Part shown: piece by piece, positions 17,245 through 25,660 of the stretch
Layout of the letters: every line of letters starts with the position of its first letter
How positions within the stretch are numbered: position 1 is the first letter of the stretch
Source of the DNA: Gammaproteobacteria bacterium
GTDB lineage: Bacteria > Pseudomonadota > Gammaproteobacteria > Acidithiobacillales > Acidithiobacillaceae
NCBI GenBank assembly: GCA_023381645.1
Contig: JAMCRJ010000053.1
Coordinates: 1-64,000 of the forward strand
Direction: 5' to 3'
DNA: 64,000 bases
Made by a program: the position numbers and the translations under genes
The notes under the pieces: model-generated
Seen by the model: the letters and a program-made list of their open reading frames with translations, nothing else
The model's database searches: none
Told to the model about the DNA's origin: nothing

Positions 17245-19770
17245 TCAGCGATACCAGAGTATCTCTGTACTTTCCAGGGGGACCAGGCATCCCTCGCGAT
17301 ACGGGATGATCCTGGGCGTAAAACCTTCCACCGGGTGGCGGGCCGGCACTGCACAGTGGTAATTGTGGCTGTTGATGGCGCCGCTCAGGGCTTCTCCGCG
17401 CGTCATCGCATAAAGGATCGGGCGCTGTCCTTCATTGCCGTTCGCAAAGAGCTGTACCGCGACGGCGTCAGGATCGAGGTCATCCAGATACACGGGCACC
17501 TGAAAATGGTGGGTATCCGTGTCGCTTTGCACATTCAGTTCGCCAAAATGCACGCTTTGCCAGTGCTGACGGATTTCATGCTGCCATTTGCAGATGCCCT
17601 CAACGGTGCTGCGTTCGCTGCGCGCGGCCAGCAGTTGTGCAGCCGGGACGTAGAGAGTGGATACATATTCCTGCAACATGCGATTGGTGCTGAATTGCGG
17701 AGTCAGACGGCCCATGCTTTCGCGGATTTTGGCGATCCAGCCGCACGGACAGCCGTTGGCATCGCGCTCATGGTAAAAGAGGGGCACGACTTCGTCTTCC
17801 AGCAGACGATAGAGCTGCTGTGCTTCCTGTTGGTCCCATGCCAGATCGGTATCATGTTCACGGCCGTCACCCAGCGCCCATCCGACCTCCGGGCAGTAAG
17901 CTTCGGCCCACCAGCCGTCCAGCTCCGAGAGATTGAGGCCACCGTTGACCAATATTTTCATGCCGCTGGTACCGCTGGCTTCCCAGGGGCGGCGCGGTGT
18001 ATTGATCCATAGGTCGACACCCTGCACCAGGTGTTCGGCGACCAGCATGTCATAGTCGGTGATGAAGACGATGCGCCCGGCTAGGTCGGGATATTGGTGG
18101 ATGAACTGGGTCCACTGCTGGATCATGGCCTTACCGGCGCCATCCTGGGGATGAGCCTTGCCCGCGATCAGCAGTTGTACGGGATAGTGCGGGTTGTTCA
18201 GCAGACGGTAGAGACGGTCCGGGTCACTCAGGAGCATGTTGGGGCGCTTGTAGGCGGCAAAGCGGCGGGCGAAACCGATGGTGAGGGTGTTGGGGTCGAG
18301 CGCCGTTTTCGCTTGTTCACACTCTCTTTCGGGCGCGTAGGTCGCTGCCAGTTGCTGCTGCAGGCGTTGGCGGGCGAACTGGATCACCTCCTGCCGTGCG
18401 ACGCTGCGCAGGTGCCAGATATCGGCATCGGAGGTCTGGCGAAAGTCCGTTTCGATATCCTTCAGATCCCCAAGCCAGCGGGACTTGCCACAGTATGTGG
18501 TCCACAGGGCGTCGGCTTCGGCGGAATCCCAGGACGGCATATGCACGCCGTTGGTGACATGGGTGACGGGGACTTCGTCCTCGGGCCAGCGAGGGAACAG
18601 GGACTGGAATAAGCGTCGGCTGACCGCTCCATGCAGGCGGCTGACGCCACTGACGGTCAGGCTGCCGCGAATGGCGAGCCATGCCATGTTGAAGGGTTCG
18701 CGGCCGTCTTCGGGACGCTCCCGACCCAAGGCAAGGACAGTATCTATGTCAACCCCGAAAGCCGCCGATGCGCCAGCGACGTAGCGCGTCATCAGTTCCG
18801 GCGGAAAGCGGTCGAAACCGGCGGAGACCGGGGTGTGGGTAGTGAAGATGTTGCCGGCGCGGGTGGCGGTGAGGGCGCAGGGGAAGTCGGTACCGTGATC
18901 CCGCATATGGCTGTAGGCCCGGGCGAGGATGGCGAAGGCCGCATGCCCCTCATTGAGATGGCAGATGTCTGGCTGGATACCCAGGCGGCGCAGCAACATC
19001 CAGCCGCCGACGCCCAAGCAGATTTCCTGCTGCAGGCGGGTCTCCGGGCCGCCGCCATAGAGCTCGGCGGTGATGCCACGGTCGGCGGGGGCGTTGAGGG
19101 GATCGTTGCTGTCGAGCAGATACAGTGGCACCCGGCCGACCTGTGCCTGCCAGGCGCGGAGGATGACGACGCGGCCGGGGAAGACCATTTCCAGACGCAG
19201 CCATTCGCCCACCGCGTCCCGCACCGGGGTGACCGGCATCTGGGTGGGGTCGTTGTACGGATAGAGTTCGATCTGACGACCGCACTCGTCCAGACTCTGA
19301 CGAAAATAGCCCTGCTGCCAGAGCAGGCCGATGCCGAGCAGGGGAACGCCGAGATCGCTGGCGGTTTTCAGGCAGTCGCCGGCAAGGATGCCAAGGCCGC
19401 CCGAGTAGATGGGCAGGGACTCGGACAGACCGAACTCCATGCTGAAATAGGCTACCTGACGGAAGGGCGGGTGCGGATAGGTTTTGCCGAACCAGCATGT
19501 CTGCGCGAGGCGGTCGCGGTGTTCGGTGACGAAGGCGTCCAGCTTCGTGATGAAATCTTTGTCCTCGGCCAGTTGCTGAAGCGCCTCGCTACCGGCGTTC
19601 TGCAGAATCAGCCACGGATTGTGGGTCTGCTCCCAGAGTTTTGGGGAAATATGCTGCCAGAGGGTGTCGGAGACATGGCTCCAGGACCAGCGTAGGTCGA
19701 GGGCAAGTTCAGCCAAACCGGCCAGTGATTCTGGTAGTTGCGGGAGCAGGTAGCAAGGGGCGATGGTCAC
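17245..19770 (-). CDS. glgP: Alpha-glucan (glycogen) phosphorylase
   Basis: An 841-residue GT35 enzyme that releases glucose 1-phosphate from storage glucan. It has the N-terminal DUF3417-type region (WSWSHVSDTLW), then the phosphorylase fold with YFSMEFGL, IYSGGLGILAGD and HLNEGHAAF. The pyridoxal-phosphate segment is EASGTSGMKILVNG. The GTG at 19770 is chosen because GGAGG lies 5 bases upstream and the conserved region begins there; the longer frame upstream is not conserved-looking. The start overlaps the stop of a 46-codon reading frame (GTGA). It is downstream of pyruvate kinase in the same operon. Confidence 0.92.
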   Translation of the reverse strand: MTIAPCYLLPQLPESLAGLAELALDLRWSWSHVSDTLWQHISPKLWEQTHNPWLILQNAGSEALQQLAEDKDFITKLDAFVTEHRDRLAQTCWFGKTYPHPPFRQVAYFSMEFGLSESLPIYSGGLGILAGDCLKTASDLGVPLLGIGLLWQQGYFRQSLDECGRQIELYPYNDPTQMPVTPVRDAVGEWLRLEMVFPGRVVILRAWQAQVGRVPLYLLDSNDPLNAPADRGITAELYGGGPETRLQQEICLGVGGWMLLRRLGIQPDICHLNEGHAAFAILARAYSHMRDHGTDFPCALTATRAGNIFTTHTPVSAGFDRFPPELMTRYVAGASAAFGVDIDTVLALGRERPEDGREPFNMAWLAIRGSLTVSGVSRLHGAVSRRLFQSLFPRWPEDEVPVTHVTNGVHMPSWDSAEADALWTTYCGKSRWLGDLKDIETDFRQTSDADIWHLRSVARQEVIQFARQRLQQQLAATYAPERECEQAKTALDPNTLTIGFARRFAAYKRPNMLLSDPDRLYRLLNNPHYPVQLLIAGKAHPQDGAGKAMIQQWTQFIHQYPDLAGRIVFITDYDMLVAEHLVQGVDLWINTPRRPWEASGTSGMKILVNGGLNLSELDGWWAEAYCPEVGWALGDGREHDTDLAWDQQEAQQLYRLLEDEVVPLFYHERDANGCPCGWIAKIRESMGRLTPQFSTNRMLQEYVSTLYVPAAQLLAARSERSTVEGICKWQHEIRQHWQSVHFGELNVQSDTDTHHFQVPVYLDDLDPDAVAVQLFANGNEGQRPILYAMTRGEALSGAINSHNYHCAVPARHPVEGFTPRIIPYREGCLVPLESTEILWYR

Positions 19771-19907
19771 GAATTCCTCCGGTTCAATGGGGTGCGCGGT
19801 AGGCAGGGTTGGGTAATGAAAGCCCGCGCCGGAGCTCCAGACTTCCGTTGTCCGGTATCCAGGGCAACGGTGAGGTCGGCGATGATGTCTTCGATACGGC
19901 TGTCCAT
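19767..19907 (-). CDS. Possible 46-residue small protein between pyk and glgP
   Basis: The ATG at 19907 has AGGAG 5 bases upstream, starts 12 bases after the pyk stop, and the TGA overlaps the glgP GTG start. The product begins MDSRIEDIIADLTVALDTG, an acidic amphipathic helix, and ends with a Pro/Arg/Asn-rich tail. The good ribosome site and exact overlap argue that it is translated, perhaps only to couple glgP translation. No family was recognised, and the C-terminal half may be unconstrained. Confidence 0.4.
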   Translation of the reverse strand: MDSRIEDIIADLTVALDTGQRKSGAPARAFITQPCLPRTPLNRRNS

Positions 19908-19918
19908 AAATGCTCCTG

Positions 19919-21346
19919 TCAATGGATGGCGGGCTGTTCCAGGCGGAGGATTTCCATCCGGTTGGTACCACCGGGGTGGCCCCGGCTTGGGCCCTGGGTA
20001 AGGAGAATGAGGCCCTTCTCGATGCCGTGGGTGACCAGCCAGCGGCGGACGGCCTGCTCCCAGCCCTGATCGGGGCTGGGCATGGCTACCGCATGCACGC
20101 CGTAATGAAAGCACAGGTGCTGGCAAGTACGGTCATGCGGGCTGATGGCCAGTATCCACGGGACCAGCCGGAAGCGTGCGATGCGGGCCGCGGTGGTGCC
20201 TGTTTCGGTGGGGGTGACGATAAACAGCGGATTCAGATGCTCGGCGGCGGTGCGTACATCCCAGGCGATGACGGATTCCACACTGGGGGCATCGTGCAGG
20301 GTTTCTGCATGGAGCGGACTCAGCTCGGATCGGGATTTTTCGGTGATGCGGGCGATTTCCGCCAGCATTTTCACTGCGTCCACTGGATAATCGCCCATGG
20401 CGGATTCTTCGGAGAGCATGACACAGTCGGTACCGTCGAGAATGGCGTTGGCTACGTCCGTTACTTCGGCGCGGGTGGGGCGACGGTTGTGGACCATGGA
20501 TTCCAGCATCTGGGTAGCGGTGATGACTGGTTTGCCTGCGGCGCGGGCCTTGCGGATGAGTCGTTTCTGAATCAGCGCGATTTGCCCGATGGGTACCTCC
20601 ACGCCGAGATCACCGCGCGCCACCATGATGCCGTCGGCGGCGGCGATGATGGCGTCCATGTGTTTCCAGGCCCGTGCCCTTTCGATTTTGGCGACCAGAA
20701 AGGGCTCATAACCCAAGGCCTGCGCTTCCCGGCGGGCGGTGTGCAGATCCTCCGGAGTTTCCACGAAAGAGACACTCACCCCGTCGACGCCGGCCTCCAG
20801 CGCGAAAGCCAGCAACTCTCGGTCGGCAGGGGTGACGGCGCCGCCTTCCAGCGTCACCCCGGGCAGATTCACGCCCTTGTGGGAGAGGAGCACGCCGCCC
20901 ACCACCACCCGACAATGGATACCGGCATGATCATGCCGTTCCACATACAACTCGATGAAGCCGTCGTTGAGAAACACCGTGTCACCCTTGACCAGAGGGC
21001 GGGAAAGCCGGGGCAGATCCAGGGGGATCTCCTCGGCGGTTCCCGGTGCGCCGGGGGCGAGGAGCACCCGGCCGCCGCGTTTGAGGGTGACCGTGGCGGG
21101 TAGCACACCGATACGGATTTTAGGGCCGGGCAGATCGGCGAGGATGGCTACCCGCTGTCCCACCCTTTCCGCCGCAGCCCGGATGCGGTCAATGCGGGTG
21201 CGGTGTTCATCCGGAGTACCATGGGCCAGATTCAGGCGGGCCACGTTCATTCCGGCGCGGATCATCTGCTCCAGCGTTTTTTGTGCATCGGATGCCGGGC
21301 CAATGGTACAGACGATTTTGCTGCGCTGCACAGGCAGCTTCATCAT
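19919..21346 (-). CDS. pyk: Pyruvate kinase
   Basis: A 475-residue enzyme converting PEP and ADP to pyruvate and ATP. The N-terminus KIVCTIGPAS, the substrate segment LADLPGPKIRIG, the catalytic lysine region LVAKIERARA and the magnesium-binding MVARGDLGVEVP are all present. The C-terminal regulatory domain is complete. The ATG at 21346 overlaps the aldolase stop by 4 bases. With PEP synthase also encoded here, the PEP-pyruvate step can run both ways. Confidence 0.95.
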   Translation of the reverse strand: MMKLPVQRSKIVCTIGPASDAQKTLEQMIRAGMNVARLNLAHGTPDEHRTRIDRIRAAAERVGQRVAILADLPGPKIRIGVLPATVTLKRGGRVLLAPGAPGTAEEIPLDLPRLSRPLVKGDTVFLNDGFIELYVERHDHAGIHCRVVVGGVLLSHKGVNLPGVTLEGGAVTPADRELLAFALEAGVDGVSVSFVETPEDLHTARREAQALGYEPFLVAKIERARAWKHMDAIIAAADGIMVARGDLGVEVPIGQIALIQKRLIRKARAAGKPVITATQMLESMVHNRRPTRAEVTDVANAILDGTDCVMLSEESAMGDYPVDAVKMLAEIARITEKSRSELSPLHAETLHDAPSVESVIAWDVRTAAEHLNPLFIVTPTETGTTAARIARFRLVPWILAISPHDRTCQHLCFHYGVHAVAMPSPDQGWEQAVRRWLVTHGIEKGLILLTQGPSRGHPGGTNRMEILRLEQPAIH

Positions 21347-22263
21347 AGGTTGGGACCCAGCAGTTTGATGGCTTCGTCAACGCCCTGATTTTTTACCACA
21401 ATGGCGTGGATGGCCTTGCAGAAGTTGACCGCGTCGGGCTGACTGCGCTGATGGACATTCCGGCCGGTGGCGCAGCCTTGCGTGCCACCCACATGAATCT
21501 GTTCGTAGAGGCGTTGCAGAAACTCCGGCGCATCGGTTTCGGACCCCCCTGCGCAAACGACCTGCGTGCGTCCGGCAGCGGCGACCGCTTCGCCCAGGAG
21601 CGTGCCGTCCATGGCGCCAGCCGCATTGAGTGGTGGGTTGATCTTGACGAAATCCGCCCCGAGACAGGCTGCCAGACCCGCGGCACCGGCAATGAGATGC
21701 GGGTCCTGCTCGCGTTCACCTACGGCCTTGCCGCGTGGATAGGCCCAGATGACCGCCAGCAATCCCATGGCATGGGCATCCTGAATGATGCGTGCGGCTT
21801 CGCTGAGCATGGTCGGCTCGAACTCGGAGCCAGGATAGATAGTGTAACCCACCCCAACCACCCGGAGACCGGAATGGCGCACAAAGTCATGGACCTGCGC
21901 CATGCTCTGCCACTGCAGGCTGACCGGATCACGTTGCGCGCTCTTGATCAGATGGGTTTTGCTGTTGAGCTTGAGCAGATAGGGCGCATCCGGATAATCC
22001 GTACCATAGCGGGCAATAAGACCCATCTGCGCGGCAAAACAGCCCACGGGCGCTTCACTGGCGATGCGGAACAGATGCTCCGGGTCGGAATCGTCCGTCG
22101 CTACGTGTCCCCCGATAAAATCATCATTGAGATGTTCGACTTTCTGATCGCCCGCCATCAGAAACAGGCGTCCGCTGTCCTGGGTGGCAAGACGATAGTT
22201 TTCCGTCCAGCGGTAGGTGCTTTCGGCGGACATGCCGAGTGGTGCTTGGGCGATTTTAGGCAT
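21343..22263 (-). CDS. Class I (archaeal-type) fructose-bisphosphate aldolase
   Basis: A 306-residue DeoC/LacD-fold aldolase. GADFVKINPP places the Schiff-base lysine near residue 207; AGDQKVEHLND near 37-47 and the VVCAGGSET phosphate-binding segment are typical. It cleaves or forms fructose 1,6-bisphosphate. The ATG at 22263 follows CAGGAGA and overlaps the preceding gene by 8 bases; an upstream ATG at 22320 lacks support. Position before pyk and after the flavoprotein fits a glycolytic operon. Confidence 0.9.
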   Translation of the reverse strand: MPKIAQAPLGMSAESTYRWTENYRLATQDSGRLFLMAGDQKVEHLNDDFIGGHVATDDSDPEHLFRIASEAPVGCFAAQMGLIARYGTDYPDAPYLLKLNSKTHLIKSAQRDPVSLQWQSMAQVHDFVRHSGLRVVGVGYTIYPGSEFEPTMLSEAARIIQDAHAMGLLAVIWAYPRGKAVGEREQDPHLIAGAAGLAACLGADFVKINPPLNAAGAMDGTLLGEAVAAAGRTQVVCAGGSETDAPEFLQRLYEQIHVGGTQGCATGRNVHQRSQPDAVNFCKAIHAIVVKNQGVDEAIKLLGPNL

Positions 22264-23653
22264 GAGGATCTCCTGTAACGCAGGGATGGAGGGGTTCGTA
22301 ATGGCGCCGCAGGGCATCACCCGCAGCGGCTACCAAGGGGTGCAGGGAGGGTGTCAGGCGGGGCTGGCTGCCGAATTGCATGCTGGCTAGATCCGGTGCG
22401 GAGGCGTGCATCTGAATGGCCAGCCCGATGGTGTTGACCAGTTCGCCGGTCGTGGCGCCGCCGAGAATTTGGCCACCGAGAATCTGCAGGGAGTCGGCGG
22501 CGAAGATGATCCGGCAGTAAATCTCCGTGGTGTTGGGCATCGAGGCAGGGTGATGATCAGGCAGACGGGTTTCGCCGACCAGAATGGGGAAGCCTTCCAG
22601 TTCCGCCTGACGCTGGGTAAGCCCGGCGACGCCGAAGGCCAGACCATCGATTTCGCTGGCATAGATGCTCACCGATCCGGCGTTGTAACGGAGTTGACGC
22701 AAGCCATAGAGGTTCATACCGGCAATACGACCTTCGGCCGCAGCCTGTGAGGCGATCATGGCATGATTGGCCTTGCGGGTGAAAAAGTCCTGCTTATGGG
22801 CGCAATCCCCAACGGCAAATATATTGGGATCTTCGCGGGAACGCTGGAAGGCATCGACCCAGATCCCGCCGGAACGACTGAGGGTCAGGCCCATGTCCCT
22901 GGCCAGGGCGACCTGGGGGCGGGTGCCGATGGCGATGAGCACCGCGTCCACCGTCAGCACCTCCTGTCCGGCGATCTGTATATGTCCGACGCGCTTACCG
23001 CTGGCATCGGGCAGCAGCGCCTCTACCCTGGCTCCGGTATGGATATGAACCCCATGGGCCTGCAACTGCTTCTCCACCGCCGCGCAGGCATCCGGGTCAA
23101 AGGCGGCCTGCATCAGGTGCGGCAGCATTTCGACGATATGCACTTCAATGCCGCGTTTGCGAATTTCATCGGCAAACTCTACCCCGATGAAACCGCCCCC
23201 GATAATGGCGAGGGTGCGAATCTGCGGGATGAGGGTGCTGAAGAGCCTGTCCAGATAATCGTAGTCTTTGTGGATGCTGAAGACGCCTTCCAGATGGGTG
23301 CCCGGAATGGGGGGAATGAAGTTCTCGGCGCCGGTGGCCAGCACCAGACGTTCCCAGTGAATGACGTCGCCATCGGCCAGGGTGGCGGTCTTTGTGGCGC
23401 GGTCTATCTGCTGGACCGTCCCGATCTGAAGCTGTCCTCCGGCCGCCAGCAGCGGCGCGCGCCCGGCCATATCCTCATCGGTGCCGCCCAGGGTGCCGAA
23501 TATGTAGGGGATACCGCAGGGAATCACCGCGTCCGTCTCCGGGCGGATCACCAGCACTTTTTTGTGCGGCGAGAACTGGGCGGCGGTGATACCCGTCATC
23601 ATGCCGGCGGGGCCACCGCCAACAATCAGGATATCCGTTACTGTCTCAGCCAT
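22256..23653 (-). CDS. FAD-dependent disulfide reductase, single-cysteine (CoA-disulfide reductase/NADH oxidase-like)
   Basis: A 465-residue flavoprotein with GGGPAGMMT FAD-binding near 12-20, a second dinucleotide fold IIGGGFIGVEFADE and the FAD motif IFAVGDCAHK. At the redox position there is one cysteine, Cys46 in VIPCGIPY, as in CoA-disulfide reductases and NADH oxidases. Lipoamide dehydrogenase would have a CxxxxC pair, so this should not be named lpd although it lies near pyruvate dehydrogenase genes. The ATG at 23653 follows GAGGAG. It is the first gene of the run toward glgP. Confidence 0.8.
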   Translation of the reverse strand: MAETVTDILIVGGGPAGMMTGITAAQFSPHKKVLVIRPETDAVIPCGIPYIFGTLGGTDEDMAGRAPLLAAGGQLQIGTVQQIDRATKTATLADGDVIHWERLVLATGAENFIPPIPGTHLEGVFSIHKDYDYLDRLFSTLIPQIRTLAIIGGGFIGVEFADEIRKRGIEVHIVEMLPHLMQAAFDPDACAAVEKQLQAHGVHIHTGARVEALLPDASGKRVGHIQIAGQEVLTVDAVLIAIGTRPQVALARDMGLTLSRSGGIWVDAFQRSREDPNIFAVGDCAHKQDFFTRKANHAMIASQAAAEGRIAGMNLYGLRQLRYNAGSVSIYASEIDGLAFGVAGLTQRQAELEGFPILVGETRLPDHHPASMPNTTEIYCRIIFAADSLQILGGQILGGATTGELVNTIGLAIQMHASAPDLASMQFGSQPRLTPSLHPLVAAAGDALRRHYEPLHPCVTGDPHA

Positions 23654-24172
23654 CTGTTACTCCTCGTCGGTTGCAGTTGGAAAGGGATACGGCTTCGTCC
23701 ATCAGTATAGAACAGTCGGAAATTTTGAGTGCTCCGGAGAACGAGGCGAATCCGCCTTCCCGACATGCCACAGCGGATGATCGTGTAGCACCCTATGACG
23801 AGTATGAGCGGTCTCAGCAGGAAGGATGCGGCATTATGATGATTGGTGTAGACAATAGGCGACGATCATAACGCATTGTTTATTGGTATATATATTATAT
23901 AAGCTCAGGATAACCGTCGTGTTCCAGCGACAAATTTCCAGGATGATCTCCTGGATCACCCCGGTCAAGTCCGGGATGAAACTGGCAAATCCACATCTTT
24001 TCCATGGGTTATTCAATGTGGCACGAATACTGCTTACATATTATGCGTGGGAAAAATTCCCACGTAACGCAACGGCAAGGGACGGTTCCCTTCACCCGTT
24101 ACCGAATCCACGCCGGGAAGCGGGCATGCTGGCGAAAACTTTTTTGAAACCTTTTTGGAAGAGGAGCACGTT
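23654..24172. other. Intergenic region with a sigma-54 promoter
   Basis: No gene is supported in these 519 bases. The left part must hold the promoter of the minus-strand flavoprotein-aldolase-pyk operon. An AT-rich block lies at 23877-23902. The right part holds a perfect inverted repeat CCAGGA/TCCTGG at 23938-23954, and a sigma-54-type promoter at 24019-24034 facing the small exported protein. Confidence 0.5.
24019..24034 (+). promoter_or_regulatory. Sigma-54 (-24/-12) promoter
   Basis: TGGCACGAATACTGCT has the invariant GG and GC with 10 bases between them, and differs from TGGCACG-N4-TTGCW by one base. The inverted repeat at 23938-23954 lies about 65 bases upstream of the -24 element and could bind an activator. 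The downstream gene begins at 24173, leaving a leader of about 125 bases. Confidence 0.65.
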
Positions 24173-24574
24173 ATGTACAAAGGCAAATTTACAGCATCGA
24201 TCCTGTTGGCGCTCGGTCTCACGGTTCCGGTCCTGTCCTGGGCTGAAGGGACCCTGCTGAACCTCAGAAATCAGGCCGAAGATTCTCCTGCGGCCTTGCA
24301 GCAACTACAGCACCAGGCCGATAGCGGAAACAGGACTGCCGGGTATTATCTGGGGACGCTCTATGATCCCGGCTTGAAGTTGGGGCATATCGAAAAACCC
24401 GACTGGGTCCGGGCGACCTACTGGTACCAAAGGTCTGCACTGGCGAAAAGGGACCCGGTGACCTGCTATCCCAACAAGGCGGTGGCCAAGACGGCGTCCG
24501 GGATCGGGGCCTGGTGGCGCACCGAAGCAGAAGAGAATATGAACGGCGGCGATAACGACAACGGGCATTGCTAA
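24173..24574 (+). CDS. Small exported Sel1/TPR-like protein
   Basis: A 133-residue protein with a signal peptide (residues 1-24, cleavage after LSWA). The body resembles one or two Sel1-like helical repeats (GNRTAGYYLGTLYDPG and ATYWYQRSALAK). The C-terminus is polar and ends NDNGHC. Sel1 repeats usually mediate protein contacts in the periplasm; the partner is unknown. The ATG at 24173 follows GAGGAG. The gene sits alone, behind a sigma-54-type promoter and before a strong terminator. Confidence 0.75.
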   Translation: MYKGKFTASILLALGLTVPVLSWAEGTLLNLRNQAEDSPAALQQLQHQADSGNRTAGYYLGTLYDPGLKLGHIEKPDWVRATYWYQRSALAKRDPVTCYPNKAVAKTASGIGAWWRTEAEENMNGGDNDNGHC

Positions 24575-24667
24575 AGGCCCGTTCTCCTGATGCGCCAGGA
24601 GGGTGCGCGCCAATCAGCCCTGTTTGATTCGCAGGATAAATGATCTGTCTCCCCATACCTCCCTTTG

Positions 24668-24692
24668 GCCCTCCTCGCGAGGGCTTTTTTTT
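24668..24692 (+). terminator. Rho-independent terminator
   Basis: GCCCTC at 24668-24673 pairs with GAGGGC at 24679-24684, followed by eight T at 24685-24692. It ends the Sel1-like gene transcript. On the minus strand the hairpin has no T tract, so it acts in one direction. Confidence 0.8.
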
Positions 24693-24700
24693 GGGTACTC

Positions 24701-25660
24701 TCAGATGTCGAGCATACGCGCTTCCGTTGTCTGCAGCAGTTCGTCCAGATCATTATGGGAGAATATCTCGGTGCCCGGCCGGGCAGCCGTTCCGCTGCCG
24801 CAGGCGACGGCCAGACGCAGAGCCTCTGCCGGACTTTGGCCGTGGGCCAGCGCGGCGACGAGCCCGGCGACCATGGAGTCGCCCGCGCCGACCGTCGATT
24901 TCACCTGAATGGGGGGTGCCTTGGCAAAATAGCTGCCATCGGGTCCGGCCAGCAGTGCTCCGTCGCTCCCCAGGGATACACAGACATACTGCACCCCTTC
25001 CCGCTGTATGGCGCGCGCCTCCTTCGCCACATCCTCCAGCGTGGGGAGCTCGCGCTGGCGCAGGAGGGACAGCTCATAGCAGTTGGGTTTGATCAGGAAG
25101 GGGTGATGGGGAAGAGCGTGTTGCAAAAGGGCGCCATGGGCATCGACAATGGATTGTCCGCCGCCGGCGCGAACGCGCTCGACCATATCTCCATAGAAAT
25201 GATCATCCACGCCAGGGGGGACGGATCCGGTGAGTACCGCAAAACCGTCTTTGCACAGGCCCAGGAAGGTTTCCCGGACTTCGGCGAGGATGAGTTCTGA
25301 AACGCGCGGCCCGATGCCGGTAATTTCAAACTGGGTGGCGGGGTCACCCTGCAAAATGGTGGCGTTGACGCGGGTTTCCCCCTCCACGTGCATGCAATGC
25401 GGATCATCCAGTTGATGCTGCAGCAGCTTCCGTAGCAGTTCGCCGATATTACCGGCCACGACACAGCAACTATGAGCGTAGACCAGCAGCTCCTTGAGGG
25501 CACGGGCGACATTGATGCCGTTACCGCCGGGATCGTAGCGGGTGGTTGTGGCATGGCTCTTCTGGTCCGGGATCAGGTGTGGCACTTCGTAGGCGATGTC
25601 TACGGCCGGGTTGAGGGTGAGGGTGGCGATGGACGGGGAGGGAGTGTTGCTTTCAGTCAT
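24701..25660 (-). CDS. PfkB-family sugar kinase (6-phosphofructokinase II or 1-phosphofructokinase)
   Basis: A 319-residue ribokinase-fold kinase. GGNGINVARAL at about 46-56 binds the sugar, and TVGAGDSMVAG with Asp261 as catalytic base binds ATP near the C-terminus. Context next to aldolase, glycogen phosphorylase and acetate genes favours phosphorylation of fructose 6-phosphate, but 1-phosphofructokinase and tagatose 6-phosphate kinase look alike. It is the last gene of the run that begins at ppsA and overlaps the preceding gene by 4 bases. Confidence 0.87.
   Translation of the reverse strand: MTESNTPSPSIATLTLNPAVDIAYEVPHLIPDQKSHATTTRYDPGGNGINVARALKELLVYAHSCCVVAGNIGELLRKLLQHQLDDPHCMHVEGETRVNATILQGDPATQFEITGIGPRVSELILAEVRETFLGLCKDGFAVLTGSVPPGVDDHFYGDMVERVRAGGGQSIVDAHGALLQHALPHHPFLIKPNCYELSLLRQRELPTLEDVAKEARAIQREGVQYVCVSLGSDGALLAGPDGSYFAKAPPIQVKSTVGAGDSMVAGLVAALAHGQSPAEALRLAVACGSGTAARPGTEIFSHNDLDELLQTTEARMLDI

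Noticed and set aside
18631..19695. 354-codon open frame opposite glgP
   Set aside because: Antisense shadow of the phosphorylase; Gly/Ala/Asp-rich without motifs.
22256..23653. Naming this gene lpd from its neighbours
   Set aside because: The redox centre has one cysteine instead of the CxxxxC pair of lipoamide dehydrogenase.
22763..23710. 315-codon open frame opposite the flavoprotein gene
   Set aside because: Shadow frame; the minus strand carries complete FAD and NAD motifs.
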